In this document: piece after piece, positions 24,974-34,845 of the stretch | How the letters are laid out: the number at the start of each line of letters is the position of its first letter | Numbering within the stretch: the first letter of the stretch is position 1 | Program-made: the position numbers and the translations under genes | Notes under the pieces: generated by a model | Told to the model about the DNA's origin: nothing | Databases searched by the model: none | What the model saw: only the letters and a program-made list of their open reading frames with translations | Source: Pelagicoccus sp. SDUM812002 | GTDB lineage: Bacteria > Verrucomicrobiota > Verrucomicrobiia > Opitutales > Opitutaceae | NCBI RefSeq assembly: GCF_031127835.1 | Contig: NZ_JARXHX010000001.1 | Span: 806,001-870,000 of the forward strand | Direction of reading: 5' to 3' | Length of the DNA: 64,000 nt

Positions 24974-26164
24974 TTACCTTACGTTCCCCGGCTTCCCAGC
25001 CAGGTATCCAGCGATCGCCACCCCAGCCGCGGGCAGCAGCAAGAAACCGAACGCCACAGCCCAGCTACCGCTAGCCTCGCTCAACCAACCCAGGAGCCAA
25101 GGAAAGGGAGCTGCAATCAAATACCCGAAGGTTTGAGCCATCGCCGAGAGAAATCCCGTCGTCCGCGCGTCCTTGCTCCTCATTGCGATCAGCAGAAGCA
25201 CCATAGCAAACCCGGCGTTCAAACCGACCCCCAGGCCAATCGTCGCCATCCCCACCAGCGAAAGCGGCAACCACAAGACCCCACAAATGCTGGCGGCCGT
25301 CAAAACGCCACAAGCCGAAGCCCAAACGCTTTGCGAACGAAGCCTGCCCGCCCAAGCCGGAAGAGTCAGGCTCGCCGCGCAGCCACTGAGCTGCATCACC
25401 GTGGGCCATCCATACGACGCCGACTCACTCATGCCACGCGTCTGCAAGACCACTGGCAACCAAGCCGAACTGGAATAGAACAAGAGGGACTGCAGCCCCA
25501 TCATGGTCGTCACCTGCCACGCCCTCGCGTCTCGAACAAGACGAGCTAACGGTCCGAGCGGATTCACATACTCCCGCGAGGCCGGCTTCCGCATAACCTG
25601 CGGAATCCAGAATACAAAGGGAGTCAGGGCCACAAGCCCCCAAAATCCCAGCGACGCGCTCCAGCCACCGGAAAACGCATCCGCCATAGGCACCGCGAGA
25701 GCGAAGCCTAACGCCGCTCCCACATTCATCGCCGTCGAGTAAAGGCTCGTCATCACGCCCAAATGATCCGGATAGCGACTCTTCACTAAGCCCGGCAAAA
25801 GCACATTCCCAAAGGCGATTCCCAAGCCGACCATCAGCGGACCGCCCACTCTAGCGGCCGCGGCCGCTCCTTCCAGTCCCCAGGAACGGGCAAAGCACCC
25901 CAGCGACAGGACTACAAGCCCCAACGCCAAGGCACGGGCAAAGCCCAGCCAACTGCCGACTGCTCCCGCCAAGATACTCGCTCCACCAAACAGCACCAGA
26001 GGCAAGGTTGTTTGCATGCCGATCGTTTCCACGCTCACCCCATCAGCAATCATTCGATCAACCAAAGGCGCGATCCCCGTGATCGCTGGCCGGAGGTTCA
26101 TGCCAATCAAAAGCAGTCCGCTTCCCAGGAATACATGACTCCAAACTGAACCGCGTCCGCTCAC
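24974..26164 (-). CDS. MFS transporter, CynX/NimT-like
   Basis: 396 residues with twelve predicted transmembrane segments. The start matches CynX-type carriers: GSGLLLIGMNLRPAITGIAPLVD, followed by motif-A-like LFGGASILAGAVGSWLGF. Members export or import small organic anions, cyanate or nitroimidazoles; the substrate here is unknown. Its ATG overlaps the stop of the upstream Cys-rich ORF by 4 bp, so translation is coupled. Confidence 0.87.
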   Translation of the reverse strand: MSGRGSVWSHVFLGSGLLLIGMNLRPAITGIAPLVDRMIADGVSVETIGMQTTLPLVLFGGASILAGAVGSWLGFARALALGLVVLSLGCFARSWGLEGAAAAARVGGPLMVGLGIAFGNVLLPGLVKSRYPDHLGVMTSLYSTAMNVGAALGFALAVPMADAFSGGWSASLGFWGLVALTPFVFWIPQVMRKPASREYVNPLGPLARLVRDARAWQVTTMMGLQSLLFYSSSAWLPVVLQTRGMSESASYGWPTVMQLSGCAASLTLPAWAGRLRSQSVWASACGVLTAASICGVLWLPLSLVGMATIGLGVGLNAGFAMVLLLIAMRSKDARTTGFLSAMAQTFGYLIAAPFPWLLGWLSEASGSWAVAFGFLLLPAAGVAIAGYLAGKPGNVR

Positions 26165-26361
26165 GAGCCCTCGACACCGCCGTCTTCACCGCAACCTGTC
26201 AAATCATCCGGGCCAAACTCAGGGCAGCACGAACCACGAACCGAATAGCAATTGTCACAAACCGTCCAACCGTTCTCGCGTTCCGTTGCCGTCATTTCCA
26301 CGCCACACCGTACGCAGCAAATCGCGGCCTCAGGCTTCCGTTCGTCTTTATACTCTCCCAT
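26161..26361 (-). CDS. Small zinc-ribbon-like Cys-rich protein
   Basis: 66 residues from the ATG at 26361, which has AAGGAAAG just upstream; a longer frame to 26427 exists but adds only a doubtful hydrophobic start. Eight cysteines: CCVRC, then TVCDNC, then SCC and GC near the end. CVRC...CDNC has the spacing of a four-Cys zinc ribbon. Function unknown. The stop codon overlaps the ATG of the MFS gene. It could sense a metal or thiol-reactive compound handled by that carrier; this is inference. Confidence 0.65.
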   Translation of the reverse strand: MGEYKDERKPEAAICCVRCGVEMTATERENGWTVCDNCYSVRGSCCPEFGPDDLTGCGEDGGVEGS

Positions 26362-26449
26362 CTTTCCTTGAAAGTATCGCCGTCTCCGCAACAAGGTCAA
26401 CACGACGGCAAGCAAGAGCAAACGCAACCTTGACCAGCCGCGGTCAGCG

Positions 26450-26480
26450 AAAAAAGGAGGCAGCCCCTACGGCTGCCCCC
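26450..26480 (-). terminator. Rho-independent terminator of norZ
   Basis: On the - strand GGCAGCC-loop-GGCTGCC is followed by T6. It lies 27 bp after the norZ stop codon. Confidence 0.82.
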
Positions 26481-26506
26481 TTGCAACTCGTTTTTCCGAA
26501 AAATTC

Positions 26507-28825
26507 TCAGCAAACTGAATCCGGCTGCCTTCCCCAAAACGTCACCTTCATCACGTGCCAGACCAAGGCAACAATGCCCGCCGCGAAAATAACATCCCCA
26601 GGCACGCGGCCCCAACGCAGCCATTCCATGGCCGGTTGCTGCATAAACTCCGCGGAGCGCGCGTACCACATGCCATGCTCCATACTCGCCCAGACCTGCC
26701 AGATTCCGATCGGCAAGAGAGAGAGCAGCACCATCGCTAAAAGACCAACGTTCAAACTCCAGAAGGCGAATTTGAGCGGACGTTCCTCCTCCGCCGTCGT
26801 CGGACGCAAGGACTTGAGGCAGAACAGCATCAAGCCAATCCCCAACATACCGTACACTCCGAACAATGCGGTGTGCGCGTGTACCGGAGTCGTATTCAAA
26901 CCTTGCATATAGTAGAGTGCGATAGGTGGATTTATCAGGAATCCGAATACACCGGCACCGAGCAAATTCCAGAACGCGACCGCCACGAAAAAGTAGATTG
27001 ACCACTTGTAGTCCTTCACCCATTCCGTGGCCCGCGACAGCTTCAAGCTCTCCGTGGCCTCAAACCCGATCAAGACCAGCGGAGCAACCTCCAAGGCGCT
27101 AAACACCGACCCAAGTGCCAGGATCGCCGTTGGAGTCCCCGTAAAGTACAGGTGGTGGAAGGTGCCGATGATCCCTCCAAAGAGAAAGATCGATGTCGAC
27201 GCCAAGGAGGCCTTCGTCGCGAAGCCAACACCGATCAGCTTCAGCCTCACGAAGAGAAAAGATATCACGACCGTGGCAAACACCTCGAAGAACCCTTCAA
27301 CCCAAAGGTGAACCACCCACCAACGCCAATATTCGGCCAGCGCCAAGTGCGTGTGCTTTCCCCACATCAGTCCCGCGCTGTAGAAGATCGCTATCGCTGC
27401 CGAGGCAATCAGGAACAAGGCGATCAAATGCCGATTTTCACCCGGGCGGCGAAACGCCGGCCAGATAGCACGCAGCATCAAGCCAAACCATAGGAACAAG
27501 CCTACCAGCAAAAAGATCTGCCAGAACCGACCGAGATCGACGTATTCATAACCTTGATGCCCGAACCAGAAATTAATGTTCAAGCCCATTTCTTGACGCG
27601 TCGCAAGCCATTCGCCGAAGAACGACCCCCCTACGATTATCAGCAAACAAACGAAAAGGAAATTCACCCCAAGCCGCTGAAACTTCGGCTCGTATCCAGA
27701 AACGGCAGGACCGAGAAACAGGCCGGTCGCCAACCAAGCCGTTGCAATCCAGAAGATACCCAGCTGCGTGTGCCAAGTACGCGTGACCGAATACGGAATC
27801 CACTCCGCGATCGGGATCCCGAAAAGCCCATCTCCCTCGACTCCGTAGTGGGCCGTCACAATCCCCATCGCCACCTGAAAAAGGATGAGCAAACCGACCA
27901 CCCAGAAGTATTTGACCGTAGCCATCATCGATGGAGTGATACGTTCCGCAAGCTTCGGCGCGGTGGCCGTAGGCTCCATCCCCTCTTCGCCATGCTCGAC
28001 CGACAGGCGCCATGCGAGAATCGCAACCCCGATCAACAAAACGATCACGCTCGCGATCGACCAACCTAACACGCCTGAACTCGGAGCGTTTCCGATGGCC
28101 GGTTCCGCCGGCCAGTTATTCGTATAGCTGATCGCCTTGTCATCATTCCACGCGTCCGCCGCAGAAAATTCGTCCCGCACCGTAGTCGTTGACCAAGAGG
28201 TCCAAAACAGAAAGGCGTTCAACGCGAACTGCCGCTCATCGCTCTTAATCGTATTCTTGGCCACCGCATAAAAGTCCCGCAGGTCGACTGGGCTGTACCC
28301 TCCATCCGCATACGGGACAACGTCCGCTTCGAACGATTCCGCATTGCCGAAAACCGCTGCATAATAGCGAAACTGAGCCTTGATACCGACCGCACGCTTT
28401 TCAGAAACGACCAGAGTATCGGTATCCGAATCGTATCCATTCGACCTGACATCCTTTCTAACCTTTAAATCGACGCCCGCCCGATCTTCCAAGGAGAGAG
28501 CCTCGTAGTCCACGCCAAACAGGTCCTGAGCATAAGCGTCCCGCAGCATGAGCAACTCGCGGTGCACCCAGTCCGCATTCCAATCCGGAGCCACATAGGA
28601 ACCATGTCCCCAGATACTCCCTACTTCTTGGCCACCAATCGACTGCCAAACCATTTGTCCCGTTTGAATGTCTTCCTTAGTGAAGAGCGTTTCACCCGAT
28701 TCGGTGACCACCCTCTCCGGAATAGGCGGCGCCTTGCGGTAGATCTCTACCCCATAGTAGCTCAAGACGGCGAACGAGCCGATTAAGACAAAGGCCAAAA
28801 AAGCCCAATGTTTCGCGTATTTCAT
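26507..28825 (-). CDS. norZ: Quinol-dependent nitric oxide reductase (qNOR)
   Basis: Inner-membrane enzyme that reduces two NO to N2O with quinol electrons. 772 residues: one N-terminal helix, a periplasmic domain of about 200 residues homologous to fused NorC but without a haem c motif (TGQMVWQSIGGQEVGSIWGHG), then twelve helices of NorB type. Haem and iron ligands lie in TRTWHTQLGIFWIATAW, HLWVEGFFEVFATVV (with the FeB-site Glu), FHHLYFTG and PVHAHTALFGVYG. Two GGAT-N6-ATCC-like palindromes lie 29-88 bp upstream. A terminator follows. It consumes the NO made by the two NirK enzymes. Confidence 0.96.
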   Translation of the reverse strand: MKYAKHWAFLAFVLIGSFAVLSYYGVEIYRKAPPIPERVVTESGETLFTKEDIQTGQMVWQSIGGQEVGSIWGHGSYVAPDWNADWVHRELLMLRDAYAQDLFGVDYEALSLEDRAGVDLKVRKDVRSNGYDSDTDTLVVSEKRAVGIKAQFRYYAAVFGNAESFEADVVPYADGGYSPVDLRDFYAVAKNTIKSDERQFALNAFLFWTSWSTTTVRDEFSAADAWNDDKAISYTNNWPAEPAIGNAPSSGVLGWSIASVIVLLIGVAILAWRLSVEHGEEGMEPTATAPKLAERITPSMMATVKYFWVVGLLILFQVAMGIVTAHYGVEGDGLFGIPIAEWIPYSVTRTWHTQLGIFWIATAWLATGLFLGPAVSGYEPKFQRLGVNFLFVCLLIIVGGSFFGEWLATRQEMGLNINFWFGHQGYEYVDLGRFWQIFLLVGLFLWFGLMLRAIWPAFRRPGENRHLIALFLIASAAIAIFYSAGLMWGKHTHLALAEYWRWWVVHLWVEGFFEVFATVVISFLFVRLKLIGVGFATKASLASTSIFLFGGIIGTFHHLYFTGTPTAILALGSVFSALEVAPLVLIGFEATESLKLSRATEWVKDYKWSIYFFVAVAFWNLLGAGVFGFLINPPIALYYMQGLNTTPVHAHTALFGVYGMLGIGLMLFCLKSLRPTTAEEERPLKFAFWSLNVGLLAMVLLSLLPIGIWQVWASMEHGMWYARSAEFMQQPAMEWLRWGRVPGDVIFAAGIVALVWHVMKVTFWGRQPDSVC

Positions 28826-28853
28826 GACAAAGTCGCTAGTTGAGTTTCTTATT

Positions 28854-28867
28854 GGACAATTTCATCC
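28854..28867. promoter_or_regulatory. Putative NsrR operator, norZ-proximal
   Basis: GGAC-aatttc-ATCC, within a perfect ATTGGA-N8-TCCAAT palindrome (28851-28870), 29 bp before the norZ start codon. Confidence 0.65.
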
Positions 28868-28899
28868 AATTAAGAAATTTAACTCAACCACCCATAACT

Positions 28900-28913
28900 G
28901 GATGTCAACGTCC
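28900..28913. promoter_or_regulatory. Putative NsrR operator, norZ-distal
   Basis: GGAT-gtcaac-GTCC in the context CATAACTGGATGTCAA, identical over 16 bases to the ric-distal element at 17041-17056. Confidence 0.7.
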
Positions 28914-29380
28914 TATTTTGAATTTATCGCTGAATTCAGCGTGTCTTCCGCTGGACTTCAAAACCAGAAAACTGTCATTCCCGCCCATCTCCTAGCTTAG
29001 GTTTTAAAGCGACCACAAATTATAGCACGGCCTCAAGGTACCTGTCTCTGCCAGCGAGATGATGTCGAGCCCGACTCTACCCATCTTCTCAAAACCAACC
29101 TTAAGTGCGTCTGATCCATCTTCTCATAGCGTCTCGCCTTCTGGCTTCAGCTACAAACGAGGAATGACGCCCAACCAGAGTTCAACTTTGCCCTAGTTAG
29201 AGTATTTGAATGCATAACCGATTGAACAACAGAACCTCAAATCAGGCCTCAGGTCACGACCATCGACTGAAGAGATATTAGAAAGTACCTCAAAGCTTTG
29301 ATACCGGTGCCGTTCAGCTTTGAGAAAAGATTCGACGGCCCGATCTTGCTCTTGATATAAGAAATCAGTCTCCAGCGACT
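28914..29380. other. Intergenic stretch between norZ and the PAS-AraC gene
   Basis: No gene, RNA or repeat is visible apart from the two operator-like elements at its norZ side. Confidence 0.5.
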
Positions 29381-30133
29381 ATGCCAAATCCGACTTCACA
29401 GCCGAAAGAGACCCTTGGGGGTGAGCTGGCCCGCATCGGAATCGTCGTTCCCGAGATCGTCGAACTCTTCGACTATCTTGAAGATACCCCTCTTTGGATC
29501 AAAGACAACGAAGGCACCTACCTCTGGGTAAACTCGTCTTTCATTATCAACTTCGGCTTTAAGCATCGCTCGGAAATTATCGGACACAACGACTACGATC
29601 TTTGCGGCGAAACACTGGCTAACCAATACCGCATCGACGACGAACGGGTCCTTCGTGGCGAACACATTCTCTCCCGCCTCGAACTCGTCGGACGCTTCGA
29701 CCACACCGCCCGCTGGTGCCTCACATCCAAAATTCCACTACATGATGAAAAGGGTGACATCGTCGGAAACGCTGGCATCACTCGCCCTAAAAGCGAAGAC
29801 GCCACCACTCGCGCCACCGGTACTCAAGTCGGCGAGGCCGTACGTTACATTGGAAAACACTATAAAGAGCCGATCACCAACAAAGAGCTCGCCGCGACCT
29901 GCAATCTCTCCGTCAGAGCGCTTGAGCGCCAATTTCGCGTCGTTTACGGACACACTCCACATGACTACATTCGCCGTATCCGCGTGCGCATGAGCTGCAC
30001 CGCACTCGTCACCTCCAGCAAGTCCATTGCTGAAATCGCTTCCGAATTCGGCTTCTCTGACCAAAGTCACTTCGGCAAAGAATTTCGGCGGGTAACGGGA
30101 GAAACGCCTAAACAATACCGGAGCCGCTTTTAA
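29381..30133 (+). CDS. PAS-AraC transcriptional regulator
   Basis: 250 residues. The N-terminal PAS domain (about 25-140) reads DTPLWIKDNEGTYLWVNSSF, then HNDYDLCGE, GRFDHTARWCLTSKIPLHDE and GDIVGNAG. The C-terminal AraC double helix-turn-helix (about 148-250) ends IAEIASEFGFSDQSHFGKEF and TGETPKQYR. It lies upstream of and in line with the sugar-catabolic genes from 30329, so it probably controls them, using a small-molecule or redox signal sensed by the PAS domain. Confidence 0.9.
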   Translation: MPNPTSQPKETLGGELARIGIVVPEIVELFDYLEDTPLWIKDNEGTYLWVNSSFIINFGFKHRSEIIGHNDYDLCGETLANQYRIDDERVLRGEHILSRLELVGRFDHTARWCLTSKIPLHDEKGDIVGNAGITRPKSEDATTRATGTQVGEAVRYIGKHYKEPITNKELAATCNLSVRALERQFRVVYGHTPHDYIRRIRVRMSCTALVTSSKSIAEIASEFGFSDQSHFGKEFRRVTGETPKQYRSRF

Positions 30134-30328
30134 ACCATCCTACAATTAGGATACTTACCTCGTCATATTGAGGTCGGTCCTATTTTTGTTTCTCGGGTCA
30201 AACCTTGATGCCGTTTCTCTACCAAAAAAAGCCGCTTCGTTTCTAGTCGAAAAACACTAAAATCGGTAGAGTGCTACCTTCGAAACGTGCAGTGTCACGT
30301 CCCCCCACTTCAACCCCCACCCTATCCT

Positions 30329-31600
30329 ATGGCTGTCAATACCATCAAGGACTTGAGCTCTGTCTCAGCCAACTTGCAATCTGTCGTCGAAGCAGAAATT
30401 TCACGCACCGGAGGTCTCCTTCGACTAGCTCCCGCTTGGGTCCCAAGATCTTTCCTTCAGCCCGGGCTGCGCATCAAGCTCCATCCGGACGACACTTACG
30501 CCTACGGGCTTAACCGTGGTGGTATCGACGAACGCTGGTTCGCATCCACTACCGTCACTGCGAACGAAGGCCGGGCGGACGACGAAGGCCTCAGCTACTG
30601 CGTAGTGGGTAAGGAGAAATTCACCCTTAAGGACGCAGTCGACGCCTGCGGAGCGACCCTCGTCGGAAAAGCGATCTGGGACAAATACGAGAAGTGGCCG
30701 GTGTATTCAAAATTCTTCGACAACATGGGCCCAATTCCGCACCACATGCACCAGAACGCAGCTCAAGCTGAGCTCGTTGGCCAAGAAGGAAAGCCAGAGT
30801 CCTACTACTTCCCGCCCCAGCATAACAACGTTGGAAACAATTTCCCCTACACCTTTATGGGCTTCGAACCGGGTACGACCAAGGAGCAAGTCCGCAAGTG
30901 TATATCTGATTGGAACAAAGGCGACAACGGCATCCTAGACCTCTCAAAAGCCTACCGTCTCAAGCCAGGCACCGGCTGGTTGATCGACCCCTGCATCCTT
31001 CACGCTCCGGGCAGCCTCTGTACCTACGAGCCGCAGTGGGGTAGTGATGTTTTTGGCATGTACCAAAACCTCGTTGAAGGTCGCGAAGTACCGTGGAGCC
31101 TCCTCGTCAAGGACATGCCTGAAGACAAGCACCAGGACATCGACTTCATCGTCGACCAGCTCGATTGGGACAAGAACGTGGATCCAAACTTCAAGGACAA
31201 CCACTACCTCGAGCCCGTTCCCGTCGCAGACACACGTGAACAAGGTTACATCGATCGCTGGATTGTCTACGGCAAGGTGGACAAATACCAGTACTTCACC
31301 GCTAAAGAACTCACCGTCGATCCGGAATGCAAAGCCACCATCAAGGACAGCGGTGCGTACGGCCTCATCTGCGTTCAAGGCAAAGGCACCATCAATGGCG
31401 AACCCCTGGTCAGCCCAAAGATGATTCGCTTCCACGAGCTCACCGAAGACGAATACTTCTGTACGGAGGAGGGAGCCAAGGCAGGTGTAACTTTCGAAAA
31501 CACCAGTGGTACCGAGCCCCTCGTCTGCCTTCGTTACTTTGGCCCAGAAGCCAATCCTGACGCCCCAGCGATGGGCGCTTATCGAAACAACACGTTCTAG
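30329..31600 (+). CDS. Cupin, class I mannose-6-phosphate-isomerase-like
   Basis: 423 residues from the ATG at 30329 (MAVNTIKDL); an upstream ATG at 30287 adds only a Pro-rich stretch. Cupin metal ligands: IPHHMHQNAAQAE (two His and a downstream Glu) and DPCILHAPGSLCTYE. The fold and motifs match PMI-type sugar isomerases. It probably interconverts a keto- and aldo-sugar in the pathway encoded downstream. The next gene begins 89 bp away on the same strand. No Shine-Dalgarno sequence. Confidence 0.78.
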   Translation: MAVNTIKDLSSVSANLQSVVEAEISRTGGLLRLAPAWVPRSFLQPGLRIKLHPDDTYAYGLNRGGIDERWFASTTVTANEGRADDEGLSYCVVGKEKFTLKDAVDACGATLVGKAIWDKYEKWPVYSKFFDNMGPIPHHMHQNAAQAELVGQEGKPESYYFPPQHNNVGNNFPYTFMGFEPGTTKEQVRKCISDWNKGDNGILDLSKAYRLKPGTGWLIDPCILHAPGSLCTYEPQWGSDVFGMYQNLVEGREVPWSLLVKDMPEDKHQDIDFIVDQLDWDKNVDPNFKDNHYLEPVPVADTREQGYIDRWIVYGKVDKYQYFTAKELTVDPECKATIKDSGAYGLICVQGKGTINGEPLVSPKMIRFHELTEDEYFCTEEGAKAGVTFENTSGTEPLVCLRYFGPEANPDAPAMGAYRNNTF

Positions 31601-31689
31601 TCTGCTCCTCCCCCAAACCCCAGCTCTTCTCTCGTCTCCCCACCGTGCGAAGAGTCCCACTCCTGTAATCTAAATCTCCCTACAGTATT

Positions 31690-32724
31690 ATGCCCGAAAA
31701 TAATTTCCCTAAGCTTCACAACGCCATGTGGCCCGGCCTCGTAGGAAAAGGTCCCGGTTCCGAGCCCCTTATCGGGCTCGACGAGATGCTCGACAACACT
31801 GACAACGCAGAAGTAGAAGGCGTCAAGTTCGACGGCGTCGATCTCTTCCTCTACAACCCACACGTCGATATCGACATCGACGACGACGGCATCAAAGCCC
31901 TCGGTGACAAGATCGCCGCCAAAGGACTCGCCGTCGGTTCCGTCGTGGCACCCGTTTGGTTCGACGCATCAGCCATGGGCGACCAAACAGCTCGCGACGC
32001 TTGGCTCGACCACGTGCGCAAGTCGATCAACATCGCGGCCAAACTTCGTGAGCACGGAGTTCGCAGTAGCGGAATAGTTCGCATCGACTCGGCTGCCTCG
32101 GTGACCGATTGGGCTAAGGATCCGAAAGCCAACACCTCGCTAATCGCCGAATCCTTCCGCCAAGCGGGAAAGATCGCGCAGGACGTCGGTGAGCGACTCG
32201 CCGCAGAGGGTGAAATTTGCTGGGCAGGCATGCACAGCTGGAAGCACATGATCGCGCTCCTCGAAGAAGTCGGCATGCCAGAGACCGTCGGCTTCCAAGC
32301 CGACATGTCGCACACCCTCCTCTACACCTTGGGAGAAAACGCGGAAGAGCACCGCATCGTACCTAGCGATTTCCATTGGGAGCCAGACCCTTTCCACGAA
32401 GCTATGAAGACGCTCACCAACGCCCTTCGTCCGTGGACCTTTGACTTTCACGTTGCCCAAAACGACGGCACCGTCTTCGGCTCCGGCAGTCACGAAAAAA
32501 CCGGCCGCCACTGCGTCGCCACCGACCCGCACGGCAAGCTCAACATCGCTCGCGATTCCGGCTACTGGCTCCGCGACGAAAGCGGCCAAGTCACCAAAGC
32601 GTTCAATCATATCTGCTGGGATGGGTGCATGTTTCCAAATACAATCATGGAGCAGCAACAAACTTGGAACGACATCCTCTCCGCCATGATCGAAGTACGT
32701 CGTAACCACGGCTGGCACGCGTAG
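31690..32724 (+). CDS. TIM-barrel sugar isomerase/epimerase
   Basis: 344 residues of the AP-endonuclease-2-like TIM-barrel superfamily. Strand-end motifs include KFDGVDLFLYNPHVDID, RSSGIVRID, GEICWAGMHSWKH, TVGFQADMSH, FDFHVAQNDGTVFGSGSHE and TDPHGKLNIARD. The His, Asp and Glu residues there can hold the divalent metal of this family. No signal peptide, so cytoplasmic. It stands between the cupin and the dehydrogenase gene, which supports epimerase or isomerase action on an oxidised sugar. Confidence 0.82.
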   Translation: MPENNFPKLHNAMWPGLVGKGPGSEPLIGLDEMLDNTDNAEVEGVKFDGVDLFLYNPHVDIDIDDDGIKALGDKIAAKGLAVGSVVAPVWFDASAMGDQTARDAWLDHVRKSINIAAKLREHGVRSSGIVRIDSAASVTDWAKDPKANTSLIAESFRQAGKIAQDVGERLAAEGEICWAGMHSWKHMIALLEEVGMPETVGFQADMSHTLLYTLGENAEEHRIVPSDFHWEPDPFHEAMKTLTNALRPWTFDFHVAQNDGTVFGSGSHEKTGRHCVATDPHGKLNIARDSGYWLRDESGQVTKAFNHICWDGCMFPNTIMEQQQTWNDILSAMIEVRRNHGWHA

Positions 32725-32757
32725 CCCCAAGTCAAAATACCCCTTACCAAAACTCGT

Positions 32758-33897
32758 ATGAAGACACTTAACATTGGCCTCATTGGTACCGGCCTCATGG
32801 GCCGGGCTCATACCAACGCCTTCCGCCAAGCCCCGCAATTCTTCGACCTCAAGCGAAAGCCCATCCTCAAAGCCGTCAGCGGACGCGACGTCAAGAAGGC
32901 CAAATCCTTCGCCGACAACTGGGGCTACGAATCTGTCGAAGCCGATTGGCGCAAAATGATCGAGCGGCCCGACATTGACCTCGTCGATATCGCCGCCACC
33001 AACGACGTACACGCAGAGATGGCGATCGAAGCCGCAAAAGCAGGTAAAATGGTGATTTGCGAAAAGCCTCTCGGCATGAACCCCGCAGAATCTCGCAAAA
33101 TGGTCGCTGCCGTTGAAAAAGCAGGCGTGCGCAACATGGTCTGGTACAACTACCGTCGCGCCCCGGCGGTCACGATGGCCAAGAACCTGATCGACTCCGG
33201 AAAGCTCGGAAAGATCTTCCACTACCGCGCGAAGTTCCTGCAAGACTGGACTATCAATGCGGATGTCCCACAAGGCGGCGCAGGCACCTGGCGCCTCGAC
33301 GCATCCGTATCCGGAAGCGGTGTCACCGGCGATCTCCTAGCCCACTGTATCGACACCGCTATATGGCTCAACGGAAACATCGATTCCGTAAGCGGCATGA
33401 CAGAAACCTTCGTCAAAAAGCGCAAGAACGCCCTCACCGGCAAAAAGCAAGAAGTCAAAATCGACGATGCAGCCGCCTTCCTCGCACGATTTGAAAACGG
33501 CTCCCTAGCCACCTTCGAGGCCACTCGCTACGCCCGCGGTCACAAAGCTCTGAATACACTCGAGATCAACGGGGAACACGCTTCCCTCGCTTGGGATCTC
33601 CATGACTTGCACCGACTTCAATGGTTCGACCACCGCGACGACGCCGAGGTTCGCGGCTGGCGTTCCATCCACCTCTCCGAGAGTGAACACCCATATGTAG
33701 GTAACTGGTGGATACCTGGTTGCCAAATCGGATTCGAGCACACATTCACTCACCAAGTTGCCGATTTCATCGACTCACTCAGCAAACGCAAACCTGCCGG
33801 ACCAACCTTCAAAGATGGGCTTGCCACCGACTACGTCACCGACGCAGTCCTACGCTCGGCAAAGTCTGGTCGCTGGCTAAAGGTCAAGAAAACCTAA
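32758..33897 (+). CDS. Gfo/Idh/MocA-family sugar dehydrogenase
   Basis: 379 residues. NAD(P)-binding Rossmann motif [16 protein letters not shown] at the N-terminus and the catalytic-lysine motif CEKPLGMNP. The C-terminal alpha/beta domain holds [16 protein letters not shown] with the likely catalytic His. These enzymes oxidise a hydroxyl, often at C3, of sugars or glycosides. With the DUF1080 hydrolase two genes on, formation of a 3-keto-glycoside followed by its cleavage is a reasonable model. It follows the TIM-barrel gene by 33 bp. Confidence 0.92.
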   Translation: MKTLNIGLIGTGLMGRAHTNAFRQAPQFFDLKRKPILKAVSGRDVKKAKSFADNWGYESVEADWRKMIERPDIDLVDIAATNDVHAEMAIEAAKAGKMVICEKPLGMNPAESRKMVAAVEKAGVRNMVWYNYRRAPAVTMAKNLIDSGKLGKIFHYRAKFLQDWTINADVPQGGAGTWRLDASVSGSGVTGDLLAHCIDTAIWLNGNIDSVSGMTETFVKKRKNALTGKKQEVKIDDAAAFLARFENGSLATFEATRYARGHKALNTLEINGEHASLAWDLHDLHRLQWFDHRDDAEVRGWRSIHLSESEHPYVGNWWIPGCQIGFEHTFTHQVADFIDSLSKRKPAGPTFKDGLATDYVTDAVLRSAKSGRWLKVKKT

Positions 33898-33966
33898 GGC
33901 CCGCTTCATTTTCCGCAAGAGGGAGACGCCCCAACATCGCCCTTCTCCCTTCCCCAATAAATCGCC

Positions 33967-34818
33967 ATGCCAAAACTAGGATTCAATCTTCTCAACTGGA
34001 CCGCATCCGTAACTGAGGAGCACTACCCGCACATCGAACGGCTTAAGGCAATCGGCTACGACGGGATCGAAATCTATAACGGTAACGCAGACACCGCAGC
34101 GTACACTCACCTTGGAGCCCATCTCAAAGAGATCGGCATGGACATCACCAACGTAACCACCCTCGACGCTGAAGCAAACCCTGTCAGCCCCAACGCTAGT
34201 GTACGCTCCAAAGCACTCGACAAGATCAAGTGGAATATCGATCGCTGCGCCGACTGCGGATCCAACATTTTAGCAGGTCCACTCCACTCCGCCTTCGCCA
34301 CCTTCACTCGATCAAACATCGAGGAAGACGAGTACAAACGCAGTGCTGAAGTCCTGTATTCTGCAGCCGAATACTCAAAACAAGCTAATGTGATCCTCTG
34401 CCCCGAAGCCCTGAACCGCTTCGAATGCTACCTCTGCAACACCATGGAGCAGCTGGTCAAGCTCGTCGAACTCACCGGCCATTCCCATGTAAAAGGCATG
34501 TTCGACACCCACCATGCCAACATCGAAGAAAAATCGCTTCCCGACGCCATCAAGACCATAGCCCCTCACCTCGCCCACGTTCACCTAAGCGAAAACGACC
34601 GCGGCGCGCCAGGCTCCGGGCACATTGACTTCCTTGAAACCATAAAAACGCTCAAATCAGTCGGATACGACGGTTGGATGACCATCGAAGCATTCAGCCG
34701 TGCCGATCCCGATTTCGCCAACGCAATAAACGTCTGGCGCGAATTCTCGCTCGCTTGGGACATCGCAGAAAGTGGATACGCTCACTTGAGCAAGTGTATA
34801 TCCGCTGCTGGCCATTAA
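33967..34818 (+). CDS. TIM-barrel sugar isomerase/epimerase (second copy)
   Basis: 283 residues, AP-endonuclease-2-like, close in type to hydroxypyruvate isomerase and D-psicose/tagatose 3-epimerase. Motifs: IGYDGIEIYNG, GSNILAGPLHSAF, LCPEALNRFECYL (Glu ligand), VKGMFDTHHANIEE, LAHVHLSENDRGAPG and YDGWMTIEAF (Glu ligand). The two Glu, Asp and His give the expected metal site. Same strand, 69 bp after the dehydrogenase. Confidence 0.88.
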   Translation: MPKLGFNLLNWTASVTEEHYPHIERLKAIGYDGIEIYNGNADTAAYTHLGAHLKEIGMDITNVTTLDAEANPVSPNASVRSKALDKIKWNIDRCADCGSNILAGPLHSAFATFTRSNIEEDEYKRSAEVLYSAAEYSKQANVILCPEALNRFECYLCNTMEQLVKLVELTGHSHVKGMFDTHHANIEEKSLPDAIKTIAPHLAHVHLSENDRGAPGSGHIDFLETIKTLKSVGYDGWMTIEAFSRADPDFANAINVWREFSLAWDIAESGYAHLSKCISAAGH

Positions 34819-34845
34819 CCCCTTAAATTTACTGAACAAAAACAC

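Noticed and set aside
32140-33273. 377-codon - strand frame over the TIM-barrel and dehydrogenase genes
   Set aside because: Antisense shadow; the + strand genes carry the conserved catalytic motifs.
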